Shown here: one piece after another, positions 27,646-36,186 of the stretch
Position numbering within the stretch: position 1 is the first letter of the stretch
Layout of the letters: every line of letters starts with the position of its first letter
Position numbers and translations under genes: made by a program
Notes under the pieces: model-generated
The model's input: only the letters and a program-made list of their open reading frames with translations
Told to the model about the DNA's origin: nothing
Databases searched by the model: none
NCBI GenBank assembly: GCA_902635865.1
Contig: CACPPD010000001.1
Location: 62,001 to 126,000, forward strand
Length of the DNA stretch: 64,000 nt
From: an uncultured Pelagibacteraceae bacterium
Lineage (GTDB): Bacteria; Pseudomonadota; Alphaproteobacteria; Pelagibacterales; Pelagibacteraceae
Direction of reading: 5' to 3'

Positions 27646-29010
27646 ATGGATTTTAATTTAGGAAAAAAACTAATTGACCAGAAAAAGTATAAAAAGGCAT
27701 TATCTTTTTTTTTGAATGAGATTGAGAAAGGTAATAAAGGTATAAGATTATATTTTCTCTTAGGAATTGTTTATTTTAAACTTAACCAAATAGAAAAAAG
27801 CATATATTATTATAAGTTAGCTAAACAAATTGACCCTAAGTCAATAAATGTAAATTTAAATTTAGCAAACGCATGTTACGTAATTGGAAATTTTCTAGAT
27901 GCTAAAAATTATTATTTGGAGGCACTAAAAATTAATAAATATGATCCAAGATCTTATTACGGCCTTTATTTGATTGATCAAAATAATTTAACAAGTGAAT
28001 ACATCTCACTTTTAAATGAATTAAAAAATAAAGATATTTCAATAAGTGAAAGTTATTTAGTAGAATATTTGCTTTCAAAAATTGCAAAAAAAAACAAACT
28101 CTATGAACAAGAATTATATCACTTAAATAATTTTCAAAATCAATGTTTTAAATTAAAGGAAGATTTTAACTTACAAGGATTGTTTTATTACAATAAGATT
28201 ATAAATAAATATTGTAATAAAATTAATTTTTATAATGACAAAACTAAAGACAATGAACTTGATGAAATTAAGCCTATTTTTATAATTGGATTGCCCAGGT
28301 CAGGTTCAACTATGATTGAGTCATTTATTTCTACTTCAGATAAAGAAATAGTTAGCTTGGGGGAAACTTCAATAATAAATGCAGCAGTTGTAGATCAATT
28401 AAAAAATATCATTTTTCAAAAAAATTTCAAAATTGAAAATTTTAATTTAGAATTAAATTTAAATGAGTTGAGAAGCCAAGTTTTGAATGAATATAAAAAT
28501 TATTTTAGTACTAATTCTAAAAATTTATTTATTATAGATAAATCATTAGAAAATTTTTTTAATATAGATGTTATATTAAAAATTTTTCCAAGGGCTAAAT
28601 TTATTAATTCAAGTAGAAATTATAAAGATACCGCCATAGCAATTTACCAATCAATGTTACCAGAATTACCTTGGACACATTCTATTCCTAACATATTAGC
28701 TTATGTTGATAATTATATAAAAATCATGAGTTTTTTCAAAAAAAAATATTCACACAAAATTTTAACGATTGATCTAGAGAACTTAACTGAAAAAAAAGAG
28801 GAATGCTCAAAAAAAATATTTTCTTTTTGTGAACTAAAATGGTCACCAGAGGTAGTTGAATTTCACAATAAAAAAAATCTTGTTATTAAAACATTGAGTG
28901 GAACGCAGCTAAGAAAGAAAATATCTAAATATAATCGAAATAAATATAAACCTTATGAAAATATTTTAAACGAATATAAAAGAAAATACCAGTGGTTAGA
29001 ATTATTTTAA
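27646..29010 (+). CDS. TPR-repeat protein with C-terminal sulfotransferase domain
   Basis: The 454-residue protein has about four TPR units in residues 1-150 (for example ALSFFLNEIEKGNKGIRLYF and NLNLANACYVIGNFLDAKNY). A sulfotransferase-like domain follows: the 5'-phosphosulfate loop IFIIGLPRSGSTMIESF at about 208-224 and AKFINSSRNYKDTAIAIYQS as the 3'-phosphate motif. Such fusions are typical of marine alphaproteobacteria. The acceptor is unknown. It is followed after 56 bp by a second sulfotransferase gene, so the two may act on the same glycan or protein (inference). Confidence 0.82.
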   Translation: MDFNLGKKLIDQKKYKKALSFFLNEIEKGNKGIRLYFLLGIVYFKLNQIEKSIYYYKLAKQIDPKSINVNLNLANACYVIGNFLDAKNYYLEALKINKYDPRSYYGLYLIDQNNLTSEYISLLNELKNKDISISESYLVEYLLSKIAKKNKLYEQELYHLNNFQNQCFKLKEDFNLQGLFYYNKIINKYCNKINFYNDKTKDNELDEIKPIFIIGLPRSGSTMIESFISTSDKEIVSLGETSIINAAVVDQLKNIIFQKNFKIENFNLELNLNELRSQVLNEYKNYFSTNSKNLFIIDKSLENFFNIDVILKIFPRAKFINSSRNYKDTAIAIYQSMLPELPWTHSIPNILAYVDNYIKIMSFFKKKYSHKILTIDLENLTEKKEECSKKIFSFCELKWSPEVVEFHNKKNLVIKTLSGTQLRKKISKYNRNKYKPYENILNEYKRKYQWLELF

Positions 29011-29066
29011 ATTTAAAATATGTTTATTATTGTAAAAATTTAGATAAAAATTAAAAAAAACTTTTT

Positions 29067-29918
29067 ATGATATTCTGGATTGCATCTTATCCAAAAAGTG
29101 GAAATACATGGCTAAGAACATTAATTAGTTCGTATTATTATTCTGATGATGGAATTTATATGGAGAATAACATAAAAAAAATTGGCCAGTTTCCCGAAAA
29201 AAAATATTTCTCAACTTTTAATTATAATCAAAATATAGTGACTGATACCTCCAGGTTTTGGATAAAGGCTCAGGAAAAAATAAATTCAGATAAACAGCTA
29301 AGATTTTTTAAAACCCATAATGTTTTTGGTAAGATAAATGAAAATCCATTCACTAACAAAAAGAATTCTTTAGGATGTATTTATATAATTAGAGATCCAA
29401 GAAATGTAATAACTTCACTTTCTAATCATTATGAACTAAATTTAGAAGATTCTTTAAATTGGATGACTAATCACAAAAAATATATTTTTGATAATAGAGG
29501 AGGGAAAGATTTTGGTAACTTTCAATTTATTAGCTCATGGACAAATAATTATAAGTCCTGGAAGATACAAAAAGATTTGCCAGTTAAGATAGTTCGTTAT
29601 GAAGATTTATTGGAAAAAACTTTTTCTATCACTAAGGAGATTATAGAATTTATAAATAAATCAGCAAATCTAAAACAAAAAATTAATATAAACAAACTTA
29701 AAAACTCTGTTAAATCAACTTCATTTGACGTTTTAAAAAAGTACGAAACGCAAAATGGTTTTTCAGAAGCAATTTTTTCTAACAAAAAAAATAAAATGAT
29801 TCCTTTTTTTAACCTTGGTCCAAAAAATAATTGGAAAAATATTTTAAAAAAAGATTTTGCTGATAAATTAACTGTAATATTCAAAGATGATTTGAAGGAG
29901 TTTAAGTATTTTGTCTAG
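29067..29918 (+). CDS. Sulfotransferase-domain protein (paralogue 2)
   Basis: The 283-residue protein begins [19 protein letters not shown] (5'-phosphosulfate loop) and has CIYIIRDPRNVITSLSNHYE (3'-phosphate motif) and [14 protein letters not shown] near the end. It matches the protein at 16536-17378 along its whole length and is a paralogue. Acceptor unknown. It lies after the TPR-sulfotransferase gene and before the tRNA-Gly promoter region. Confidence 0.86.
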   Translation: MIFWIASYPKSGNTWLRTLISSYYYSDDGIYMENNIKKIGQFPEKKYFSTFNYNQNIVTDTSRFWIKAQEKINSDKQLRFFKTHNVFGKINENPFTNKKNSLGCIYIIRDPRNVITSLSNHYELNLEDSLNWMTNHKKYIFDNRGGKDFGNFQFISSWTNNYKSWKIQKDLPVKIVRYEDLLEKTFSITKEIIEFINKSANLKQKININKLKNSVKSTSFDVLKKYETQNGFSEAIFSNKKNKMIPFFNLGPKNNWKNILKKDFADKLTVIFKDDLKEFKYFV

Positions 29919-30118
29919 TATTAAAGTCTTAAAGTTATGTATATTTCATAGAATTCTAAGTAAGATAATAAAAATTTTTAAAAATTTATAGATTTTTACA
30001 AAAAAATAATAATTCGTTGTTTTTTTTGTTACACCCCTCGCGCACTTGTTTATAAATTTTATCAATTATCTTATTACTTGCATTTGTAAAAACCGCTATC
30101 TATAATGATTTTTAATTA
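29919..30118. other. Intergenic stretch upstream of tRNA-Gly
   Basis: About 200 bp without a gene between a sulfotransferase gene and tRNA-Gly. It contains A/T runs, a short GC-richer island (ACCCCTCGCGCAC, about 30032-30044) and the tRNA promoter. No open reading frame with codon bias and no clear terminator hairpin was seen. Confidence 0.6.
30078..30106 (+). promoter_or_regulatory. Sigma70-type promoter of tRNA-Gly
   Basis: TTGCAT (30078-30083), a 17-bp spacer and a perfect TATAAT (30101-30106) stand 12 bp before the tRNA 5' end. A start near 30113 would give a leader of about 6 nt to be trimmed by RNase P. Confidence 0.6.
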
Positions 30119-30193
30119 GCGGGCATAGCTCAGTGGTAGAGCGTCTCGTTGCCAACGAGAAGGTCGAGGGTTCGACCCCCTTTGCCCGCTCCA
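30119..30193 (+). tRNA. tRNA-Gly (anticodon GCC)
   Basis: A complete cloverleaf can be folded. The acceptor stem pairs GCGGGCA (30119-30125) with TGCCCGC (30183-30189), the D arm is GCTC..GAGC, the anticodon stem is CTCGT/ACGAG with GCC in the loop, and the T arm is GAGGG-TTCGACC-CCCTT-like. The 3' CCA is encoded (30191-30193). GCC reads GGC and GGU glycine codons. Confidence 0.97.
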
Positions 30194-30251
30194 ATATTTG
30201 TTATCATTATTTTTAATTTAAATCTGATTTTTTAAAATTATAATATGGGCT

Positions 30252-31562
30252 ATGAATGAAGTTGAAGGAACAGAAATTAAGAAATTATTTATTTTTGCGA
30301 TTGAAAATCAAAAAAAAGGTAACTTAAAAATAGCTAGAGAAACTTATGAGAAAATATTAAAATTCAATCCGAACATTGTAAGTGTACAATATAACTTGGG
30401 AATTGTTTTTACAGAATTAAAAGAAAATGAAAAAGCAATTAAATGTTATGAAAAGGTAATTGCAATAAATCCAAAAGTTGCTGATCCACATAATAATCTT
30501 GGTTTAATATATTATGAATTAGGAAATCGTGAAAAAGCATTAAGTTATTTTGAAAATGCAATAAAAATAAACTCTAATTATCCTAATGCATTTAATAATA
30601 TAGGTTTACTTTATGTTAGTGAGGGCAAATTTGAGGAAGCAATTGAAAATTATAACAAAGCATTATTGTGTGATAATAAACATAAAGATGCCAATAAAAA
30701 TATAATTTCAGCTTTAACTTTCTATAAATCAAATAATGAAAATCCTATTGTAACTTCTAATAATAATTTAAAAAAAATTTGTGAAGAAATTTCTATTGAT
30801 GAATTTTACAAAAATGAAAATTTAAGAAAATTATTTCAAAAATCTAAAAAAATTCTTAGTAGCATTGAGAATAAATTTAATTTTATCGATAATGAAGAAA
30901 CTCAAACATACAGAAGAAATTCAAATAATCTTAATTGTGAAAGACATCATGATGTATTCAATAATTTTAAAATTATACCAAAGTATTGCTTTGATTGTTT
31001 TAAAATTCAAATAGAACCTAAAAGTGTAGTAGATTTAATTAAATTATTTTTTATTTTCGATAAATTTAAATTTCCAAAAAATAATTGGAGGAAGTGTATG
31101 ATTGAGCTTAGAAAAGGTGTCCCAGGTACATATAAAGGATTTATCTATTGTTCAAGTGTAGATGAAGCAAATCAAATATTGAGTATTTTTCAACCATTTA
31201 TTAAAAATTATTTAAAATATGACCTTAAAATTAAACGAGGTTGCACAGAATTTTACAGTTCTTTTCCTGAATTTAACGAGATAGATAAAAATAAGTTAAA
31301 CTTTATGAACTATAATAAAAACTGGCAAAAAATCGAGTCCAATTATGATTTAAAAAATAATACTAAAAAAAAAAAATTTATGGACTCTGTTTCTGGAATG
31401 ACAATATTGGATTTTTTAATAATAAGTAATTGGTTAAATTTTGCTAAAATCATTAATGATTTATCCTATAAAGATATAAGTGAAGACTTTTATTATTCGT
31501 CTTTTATTTTTGATACACTTTCACATCAAATAGAATTTCGAAAAAATGAATTTATGTGCTAA
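30252..31562 (+). CDS. TPR-repeat protein with an unrecognised C-terminal domain
   Basis: The 436-residue protein has about four well-formed TPRs in residues 10-150 (VSVQYNLGIVFTELKENEKA, PHNNLGLIYYELGNREKA, NAFNNIGLLYVSEGKFEEAI). The C-terminal 230 residues contain PKYCFDCFKIQIEP, a CxxC-type cysteine pair, and NNWRKCMIELRKG, then YKGFIYCSSVDEANQI. I do not recognise this domain; its pattern of conserved-looking Cys, Arg and aromatic residues suggests a folded unit rather than decay. The gene sits between tRNA-Gly and the pterin dehydratase gene. Function unknown. Confidence 0.78.
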   Translation: MNEVEGTEIKKLFIFAIENQKKGNLKIARETYEKILKFNPNIVSVQYNLGIVFTELKENEKAIKCYEKVIAINPKVADPHNNLGLIYYELGNREKALSYFENAIKINSNYPNAFNNIGLLYVSEGKFEEAIENYNKALLCDNKHKDANKNIISALTFYKSNNENPIVTSNNNLKKICEEISIDEFYKNENLRKLFQKSKKILSSIENKFNFIDNEETQTYRRNSNNLNCERHHDVFNNFKIIPKYCFDCFKIQIEPKSVVDLIKLFFIFDKFKFPKNNWRKCMIELRKGVPGTYKGFIYCSSVDEANQILSIFQPFIKNYLKYDLKIKRGCTEFYSSFPEFNEIDKNKLNFMNYNKNWQKIESNYDLKNNTKKKKFMDSVSGMTILDFLIISNWLNFAKIINDLSYKDISEDFYYSSFIFDTLSHQIEFRKNEFMC

Positions 31563-31571
31563 TGTATATTT

Positions 31572-31916
31572 ATGGATGATTTAAATAATAAAAAATGTGT
31601 ACCTTGTGAAGGAGGTGTAATTCCTTTTGATATTTCTGAAATTCATAAATATCAAAAAAAAGTTGACGGTTGGGACATAATTAAAGGTATTGAAGATATT
31701 TTTTACTTATCTAAAAAATTTAAATTTAAAGATTTTTTAGATAGTCAAAATTTTGTTATTATTGTTGGTAAAATTTCTGAGGAAGAGGGTCACCATCCAG
31801 ACATAAATTATGGCTGGGGTTACGCAGAAATAAAAATTACTACTCATGCTATAAAAGGACTCTCAGAAAATGATTTTATTTTAGCTGCTAAAATTGATAA
31901 AATAGCTAATGTTTAA
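31572..31916 (+). CDS. Pterin-4a-carbinolamine dehydratase-like protein
   Basis: The 114-residue protein has the PCD/DCoH signature EEGHHPDINYGWGYAEIKI with the catalytic His-His, and a C-terminal TTHAIKGLSENDFILAAKID. The family dehydrates 4a-hydroxytetrahydropterins. No aromatic amino acid hydroxylase is in the window, so it may instead serve another pterin-linked role. Its stop overlaps purH (convergent) by 11 bp. Confidence 0.88.
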   Translation: MDDLNNKKCVPCEGGVIPFDISEIHKYQKKVDGWDIIKGIEDIFYLSKKFKFKDFLDSQNFVIIVGKISEEEGHHPDINYGWGYAEIKITTHAIKGLSENDFILAAKIDKIANV

Positions 31917-33444
31917 AATGTCTAGTTTTAGAAAATACTAAAACTGTATTTGTTTCGTTTGCAAATTTAATTACATCCTTGTCTTTAATTGATCCAGAAG
32001 GCTGAATTACAGCTTTGACACCAGATTGTACTAATTTCTCAATACCATCCACAAAAGGAAAAAAAGCATCAGAGGCTGCTACCAAACTATTTGTGTTTAA
32101 GTTAAATTTTTTCATTTTATTTATTGCTATTTCACAGCTATCTAATCTACTTGGTTGGCCAGAACCAATACCAACTGTTGTTTTATTAGATGCTAATACT
32201 ATTGCATTTGATTTAACATATCTGCATACATTAAAAGCAAAAATAAGATCATTAAGTTGTTTAGAAGTTGGCTTTTTTTTTGAGACAATCTTAAAATTTT
32301 TTTTAGCAAAGGAATTCAAATCTTCAGATTGTAATAGAATATTTTGGTTGAACGATGTATATTTAAGAAATTCCCCCTTATTATAATTCGTTCCATCAAT
32401 TAACCTCAGATTTTTTTTTGACTCTAATATTTTAATAGCATTTTTATCAAAACCATTTCCAATAATCACTTCTAAGAACAATTTATTTAACTCAATTGCT
32501 AAATTACTACTAATTTTAAAGTTACAAGAAACTACCCCACCAAAAGCACTAACTGGATCACATGCAAGAGCAGATTTATAACTATCTAAATAATTAGTTT
32601 TAACTGAGACCCCACAAGGATTAGCGTGCTTTACTATTACAGTACCTTTATTATTTGGAAAAGATTTAGAAATAGCTATAGCACTAAATATGTCATTGTA
32701 ATTATTATAACTGAGTTGTTTTCCATGAATTTTTTTTAAATTCATATTTGAACTAGTAGAATAAATTGCACTTAATTGATGGGGATTTTCTCCATACCTA
32801 AGTTGTTCTAAAAGATTTCCGTGAAAAATTTTTTTTCTTGGAAAAATAATGTTTGTTTTTTTATTAAAATAGTTTGAAATTACTGAATCATAGTATGCTG
32901 TTTCAGCAAATGCTATTCTAGATAGTTTTTCTCTAAAATCTAATGAAGTGGATCCTTTGTAGTTTTTAAGTTCTTGAATTAATTCCTCGTATTGGTTTGA
33001 AGATGTTATTACAGTTACATAATTATAATTTTTAGCTGCAGACCTTACCATTGTAGGTCCACCTACATCTATATTTTCTATAATTTTTTCATGACTTTTA
33101 GTTCTAGTCAGAGTTTTTTCAAAAGGATAAAAATTAACAATTACTAAATCAATATTCTCAAAATCATTATCTTTAAGATCTTTTAAGTGAGATTTTTTTT
33201 TTCTTTTATTTAAAATTCCTGCATGAATCTTTGGATGAAGTGTTTTTACTCTACCTTCTAAAATTTCAGGAGAATTAGTAAATTCAGATACTTCTAAACA
33301 TTTAAATTTTAATTTTTTAATTTCTTTAAATGTACCACCTGAACTAATTATTTTAATTTTGTTTTTATTTAAAACATTTAATAGTGGTTTTAAATTTTTT
33401 TTATCTGATACAGAAATAAGAGCTGTTTTGATTTTTATCTTCAT
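31906..33444 (-). CDS. purH: Bifunctional AICAR transformylase / IMP cyclohydrolase PurH
   Basis: PurH formylates AICAR with 10-formyl-THF and closes the ring to IMP. The N-terminal IMP cyclohydrolase domain has TALISVSDKKNLKPLL, SSGGTFKEI and EILEGRVKTLHPKIHAGIL. The transformylase domain has VIVKHANPCGVSV (catalytic Lys-His) and ASDAFFPFVDGIE. At 512 residues it is full length. It also recycles AICAR released by HisF/HisH and abuts the heparinase-like gene. Confidence 0.97.
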   Translation of the reverse strand: MKIKIKTALISVSDKKNLKPLLNVLNKNKIKIISSGGTFKEIKKLKFKCLEVSEFTNSPEILEGRVKTLHPKIHAGILNKRKKKSHLKDLKDNDFENIDLVIVNFYPFEKTLTRTKSHEKIIENIDVGGPTMVRSAAKNYNYVTVITSSNQYEELIQELKNYKGSTSLDFREKLSRIAFAETAYYDSVISNYFNKKTNIIFPRKKIFHGNLLEQLRYGENPHQLSAIYSTSSNMNLKKIHGKQLSYNNYNDIFSAIAISKSFPNNKGTVIVKHANPCGVSVKTNYLDSYKSALACDPVSAFGGVVSCNFKISSNLAIELNKLFLEVIIGNGFDKNAIKILESKKNLRLIDGTNYNKGEFLKYTSFNQNILLQSEDLNSFAKKNFKIVSKKKPTSKQLNDLIFAFNVCRYVKSNAIVLASNKTTVGIGSGQPSRLDSCEIAINKMKKFNLNTNSLVAASDAFFPFVDGIEKLVQSGVKAVIQPSGSIKDKDVIKFANETNTVLVFSKTRHFKH

Positions 33445-35069
33445 TACAATTTACCTATTTCCCACCTTATTATCTGTTCTTTATCATTATTTATGCCAGA
33501 TATGAAAATATTGTGATTTTCTTTATATAAATTTTTATTACCGAAATATAATCCATTATCAATATTTATATCGAAGTTTTCACAACTAAATTTCCATCCC
33601 TCATCTCCTATTTCTATAAGTATAGATTTGTTGTCTTGTGTTTTCATTACTTTTGCGCTTGGGTCAAGATGAAATCTAACATCAAATTTAATTTCTTTGT
33701 TTGGATTTTTTCTAAATAATTTATCATAGCCAGTAAACTTCATTTGCTCTGGGTAGAACTCAATTTCTCTCTCATAGCTTGTACCAAATTTTAATAAATA
33801 TCCATCATGTGAACCCGATATTTTCCAATAATTATTTTCAAAAACTATATTTTTTTTTGTAACTTTTAACCCTTTATTAATAAATAAATTATTTTTATTT
33901 TTTGTAAAATTACAAGATGAGTAATCTTCAATTGTTAAAGTACAATGCGAAGCTGTACTTTTTGATATTTTATTAAATCTATTATTTCCATCTGAAAAGT
34001 AACCAGCGTTTGAAATTAATTTTTTATCATTTGAAAAAATTTCAAATGATAAGGCGCCTGCCTGGTAATCTTTAGAAAAAATTTTATTGGGGGTGGAACC
34101 AATATCGGCAGCAATAATTATTTTTTTATTTCTCAGTATTGCATATCCACCAAGTTCATTTATTTGATTTTTAAAAGTATAACCAAACCTTCTTAAGTAT
34201 TGATCAAATTCTTTATTTTCAGACGAAAAATTTCCATTAAAAAAAATATCTTGTTTAATATTTTGCCATACGAAGGCGTAACTTGATCCTAAATAGTAAA
34301 TAGTTTCATCAATATATTCAGGTATTAAATTTTGAGATTCTTTAAACCACTCCCTAATAATAATTAAATATTTTAAATAAAATATTAATTGTCTGATATT
34401 CCTCGATTTTGGAAAACCCTGGTTATCAATAGAGGATTTAATTATATTTTTTAATAAATTTAATCCACTTAAAAGATATTGTTTTTCATTTTTATAAGCT
34501 AGTCCAGTTAAAATAATTGCAGCACAACCAATCATTTTATTTTCTACTTCTTTTGGACTTTTTATTTCATTCAATAAATGGTTTGTTTGTTTTTGTATCA
34601 TGTGATCAAAAGTAGATCTATATTCTTGCTCACTATCATCATAAGTAAGTTGGTGATTTGACAACCATGAAATAATTCTTTTTGCGGTTAAATCAAATCC
34701 CCAGCTTTTTTTTTCATATTTAGAGTTATTTGAAATCCAATTTTTAATAACCGATTGTGTAGTTTTTTTAGAGGATTTCAAATCTAAGCTGAAAAACCAA
34801 AAAAAATTATTTAATTTTTCATAATCTTTTGAGCTTAAATTTTTTTGCCAAATAGATTCAATAGCAAAATCTTCGATTTTATATTTCTTATTTTGGTATT
34901 TTATTATAGATGAAAGTAAGTGAGGACTTGGCTTATATTCAAAATTACTATCAAAAGTTTTTGATATTTTTTTTTCATAAAAATTTGAATTTTGATAAAT
35001 TGATTTAAAACTTTCTTTTATATTAAAATATAGTTGACCTAAAATGCCTAAGGAATTTGTATTAATCAT
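33444..35069 (-). CDS. Heparinase II/III-like protein
   Basis: The 541-residue protein has an alpha-helical toroid N-terminal half (WGFDLTAKRIISWLSNHQLT) and a beta-sandwich C-terminal half typical of the heparinase II/III-like fold, with IIAADIGSTPNKIFSKDYQAGALSFEIF split across the active-site strand region and STASHCTLTIEDYSS. No signal peptide is visible. Such proteins regularly stand next to purH in Alphaproteobacteria; their natural substrate is not established. The ATG is 4 bp after the rpe stop. Confidence 0.82.
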   Translation of the reverse strand: MINTNSLGILGQLYFNIKESFKSIYQNSNFYEKKISKTFDSNFEYKPSPHLLSSIIKYQNKKYKIEDFAIESIWQKNLSSKDYEKLNNFFWFFSLDLKSSKKTTQSVIKNWISNNSKYEKKSWGFDLTAKRIISWLSNHQLTYDDSEQEYRSTFDHMIQKQTNHLLNEIKSPKEVENKMIGCAAIILTGLAYKNEKQYLLSGLNLLKNIIKSSIDNQGFPKSRNIRQLIFYLKYLIIIREWFKESQNLIPEYIDETIYYLGSSYAFVWQNIKQDIFFNGNFSSENKEFDQYLRRFGYTFKNQINELGGYAILRNKKIIIAADIGSTPNKIFSKDYQAGALSFEIFSNDKKLISNAGYFSDGNNRFNKISKSTASHCTLTIEDYSSCNFTKNKNNLFINKGLKVTKKNIVFENNYWKISGSHDGYLLKFGTSYEREIEFYPEQMKFTGYDKLFRKNPNKEIKFDVRFHLDPSAKVMKTQDNKSILIEIGDEGWKFSCENFDINIDNGLYFGNKNLYKENHNIFISGINNDKEQIIRWEIGKL

Positions 35070-35073
35070 TAAC

Positions 35074-35733
35074 TTATTTTAATTTTAATAAATTAATATT
35101 TTTTTTTATATCTCCATTATTACTTTTAAATACAGTAGTACCAGAAACAAGAATATTAGCACCAGCATCAATTACACTTTTACAATTTTCAAAATTGATT
35201 CCACCATCAATTTCTATGTCAAAGTTCATTTTTTTTTGTTCTCTTATTTTTGTTAGTTCTTTAATTTTACCTAAAACTTTTGGCATAAACTTTTGACCTC
35301 CAAATCCAGGATTTACACTCATAATTAAAACTAAATCTATTTGACCTAATAGATTTAATATTAAATCAATTTTAGATTCAGGATTTAGTGAAACTCCAAC
35401 TTTCTTATTTTTTTCTTTTATTTTTTTAATTGAATTTTCTAAATTATCAGTTGCTTCGGGATGTATAGTAATTATATCTGCTCCCGCATCAGCGTAAGCA
35501 TCTATATATCTATGAACTGGTGATATCATTAAGTGAACATCAAATTTTAATGAGCAATGTTTTCGAAGAGCTTTAATTACAGGTGGTCCTATAGTTAAAT
35601 TAGGAACAAAATGACCATCCATTACATCTACATGGATCATGTCAGCACCACCTTCTTCAAGTCTTCTTATTTCTGTACCTAACTGACTAAAATCAGCTGA
35701 TAAAATTGATGGTGAAATTTGTATATTTTTCAT
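35074..35733 (-). CDS. rpe: Ribulose-phosphate 3-epimerase
   Basis: Rpe interconverts ribulose 5-phosphate and xylulose 5-phosphate in the pentose phosphate pathway. The TIM-barrel motifs are PSILSADFSQLG, HVDVMDGHFVPNLTIGPPVI (metal/catalytic Asp and His), LIMSVNPGFGGQKFMP and DIEIDGGI. At 219 residues it is full length. Confidence 0.97.
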   Translation of the reverse strand: MKNIQISPSILSADFSQLGTEIRRLEEGGADMIHVDVMDGHFVPNLTIGPPVIKALRKHCSLKFDVHLMISPVHRYIDAYADAGADIITIHPEATDNLENSIKKIKEKNKKVGVSLNPESKIDLILNLLGQIDLVLIMSVNPGFGGQKFMPKVLGKIKELTKIREQKKMNFDIEIDGGINFENCKSVIDAGANILVSGTTVFKSNNGDIKKNINLLKLK

Positions 35734-35767
35734 TGATTACCTGATTAACTAGTATCAATTTTAAAAA

Positions 35768-36118
35768 TTAAAATGAATTAAAAAATTGATAAATTTGTCT
35801 AGAAATTTCACTCTCCAAAGGAAATGACAACATTCCCATTACCGAATAGCCTAAGATCCAAGGCATTAGATAAAATCTAATCATGTAGAAAAACCAAGCT
35901 ACATATAAAGGTACTAATGGCCCAATGATAAATGACGGTGTTATTGGTTTAAATAATTTTATTAGAGGATTTGTGTATTTCACAAATACTCTCATAAAAA
36001 AGAATTGCGAGTCTTCTCTTTGAAAAATATTCATCGCCACTCTTCCAATAAGAGTCCACATTATGATCCCAAGTAAATAATCAATAAAATATATTAAGGG
36101 ATGAAAATTTGCTGACAT
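35768..36118 (-). CDS. Small membrane protein, YggT-like
   Basis: The 116-residue protein has about three hydrophobic segments (PLIYFIDYLLGIIMWTLIGR; IIGPLVPLYVAWFFYMIRFY) and the pattern YTNPLIKLFKPITP, reminiscent of the YggT family motif before its second helix. I cannot assign a function. It lies between the terminator of the symporter operon and rpe, on the same strand as both. Confidence 0.65.
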   Translation of the reverse strand: MSANFHPLIYFIDYLLGIIMWTLIGRVAMNIFQREDSQFFFMRVFVKYTNPLIKLFKPITPSFIIGPLVPLYVAWFFYMIRFYLMPWILGYSVMGMLSFPLESEISRQIYQFFNSF

Positions 36119-36150
36119 TCAAAATTTATATTGGAAAATTTATTGAAATA

Positions 36151-36176
36151 AAAGGGGCGAAATTAATCGCCCCTTT
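36151..36176 (-). terminator. Intrinsic terminator after the symporter gene
   Basis: AAAGGGGCGA (36151-36160) and TCGCCCCTTT (36167-36176) form a perfect 10-bp stem with a 6-base loop. On the minus strand it stands 11 bp after the symporter stop and is followed by a T-rich stretch (TTTATTTC). It is the only strong intrinsic terminator I saw in the window. Confidence 0.88.
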
Positions 36177-36186
36177 AAAAGATTAT

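Noticed and set aside
29960-30010. A/T inverted repeat (AAAAATTTTTAAAAATTT) as a terminator after the sulfotransferase gene
   Set aside because: Pure A/T pairing of this kind is expected by chance here and would be unstable; no G/C stem.
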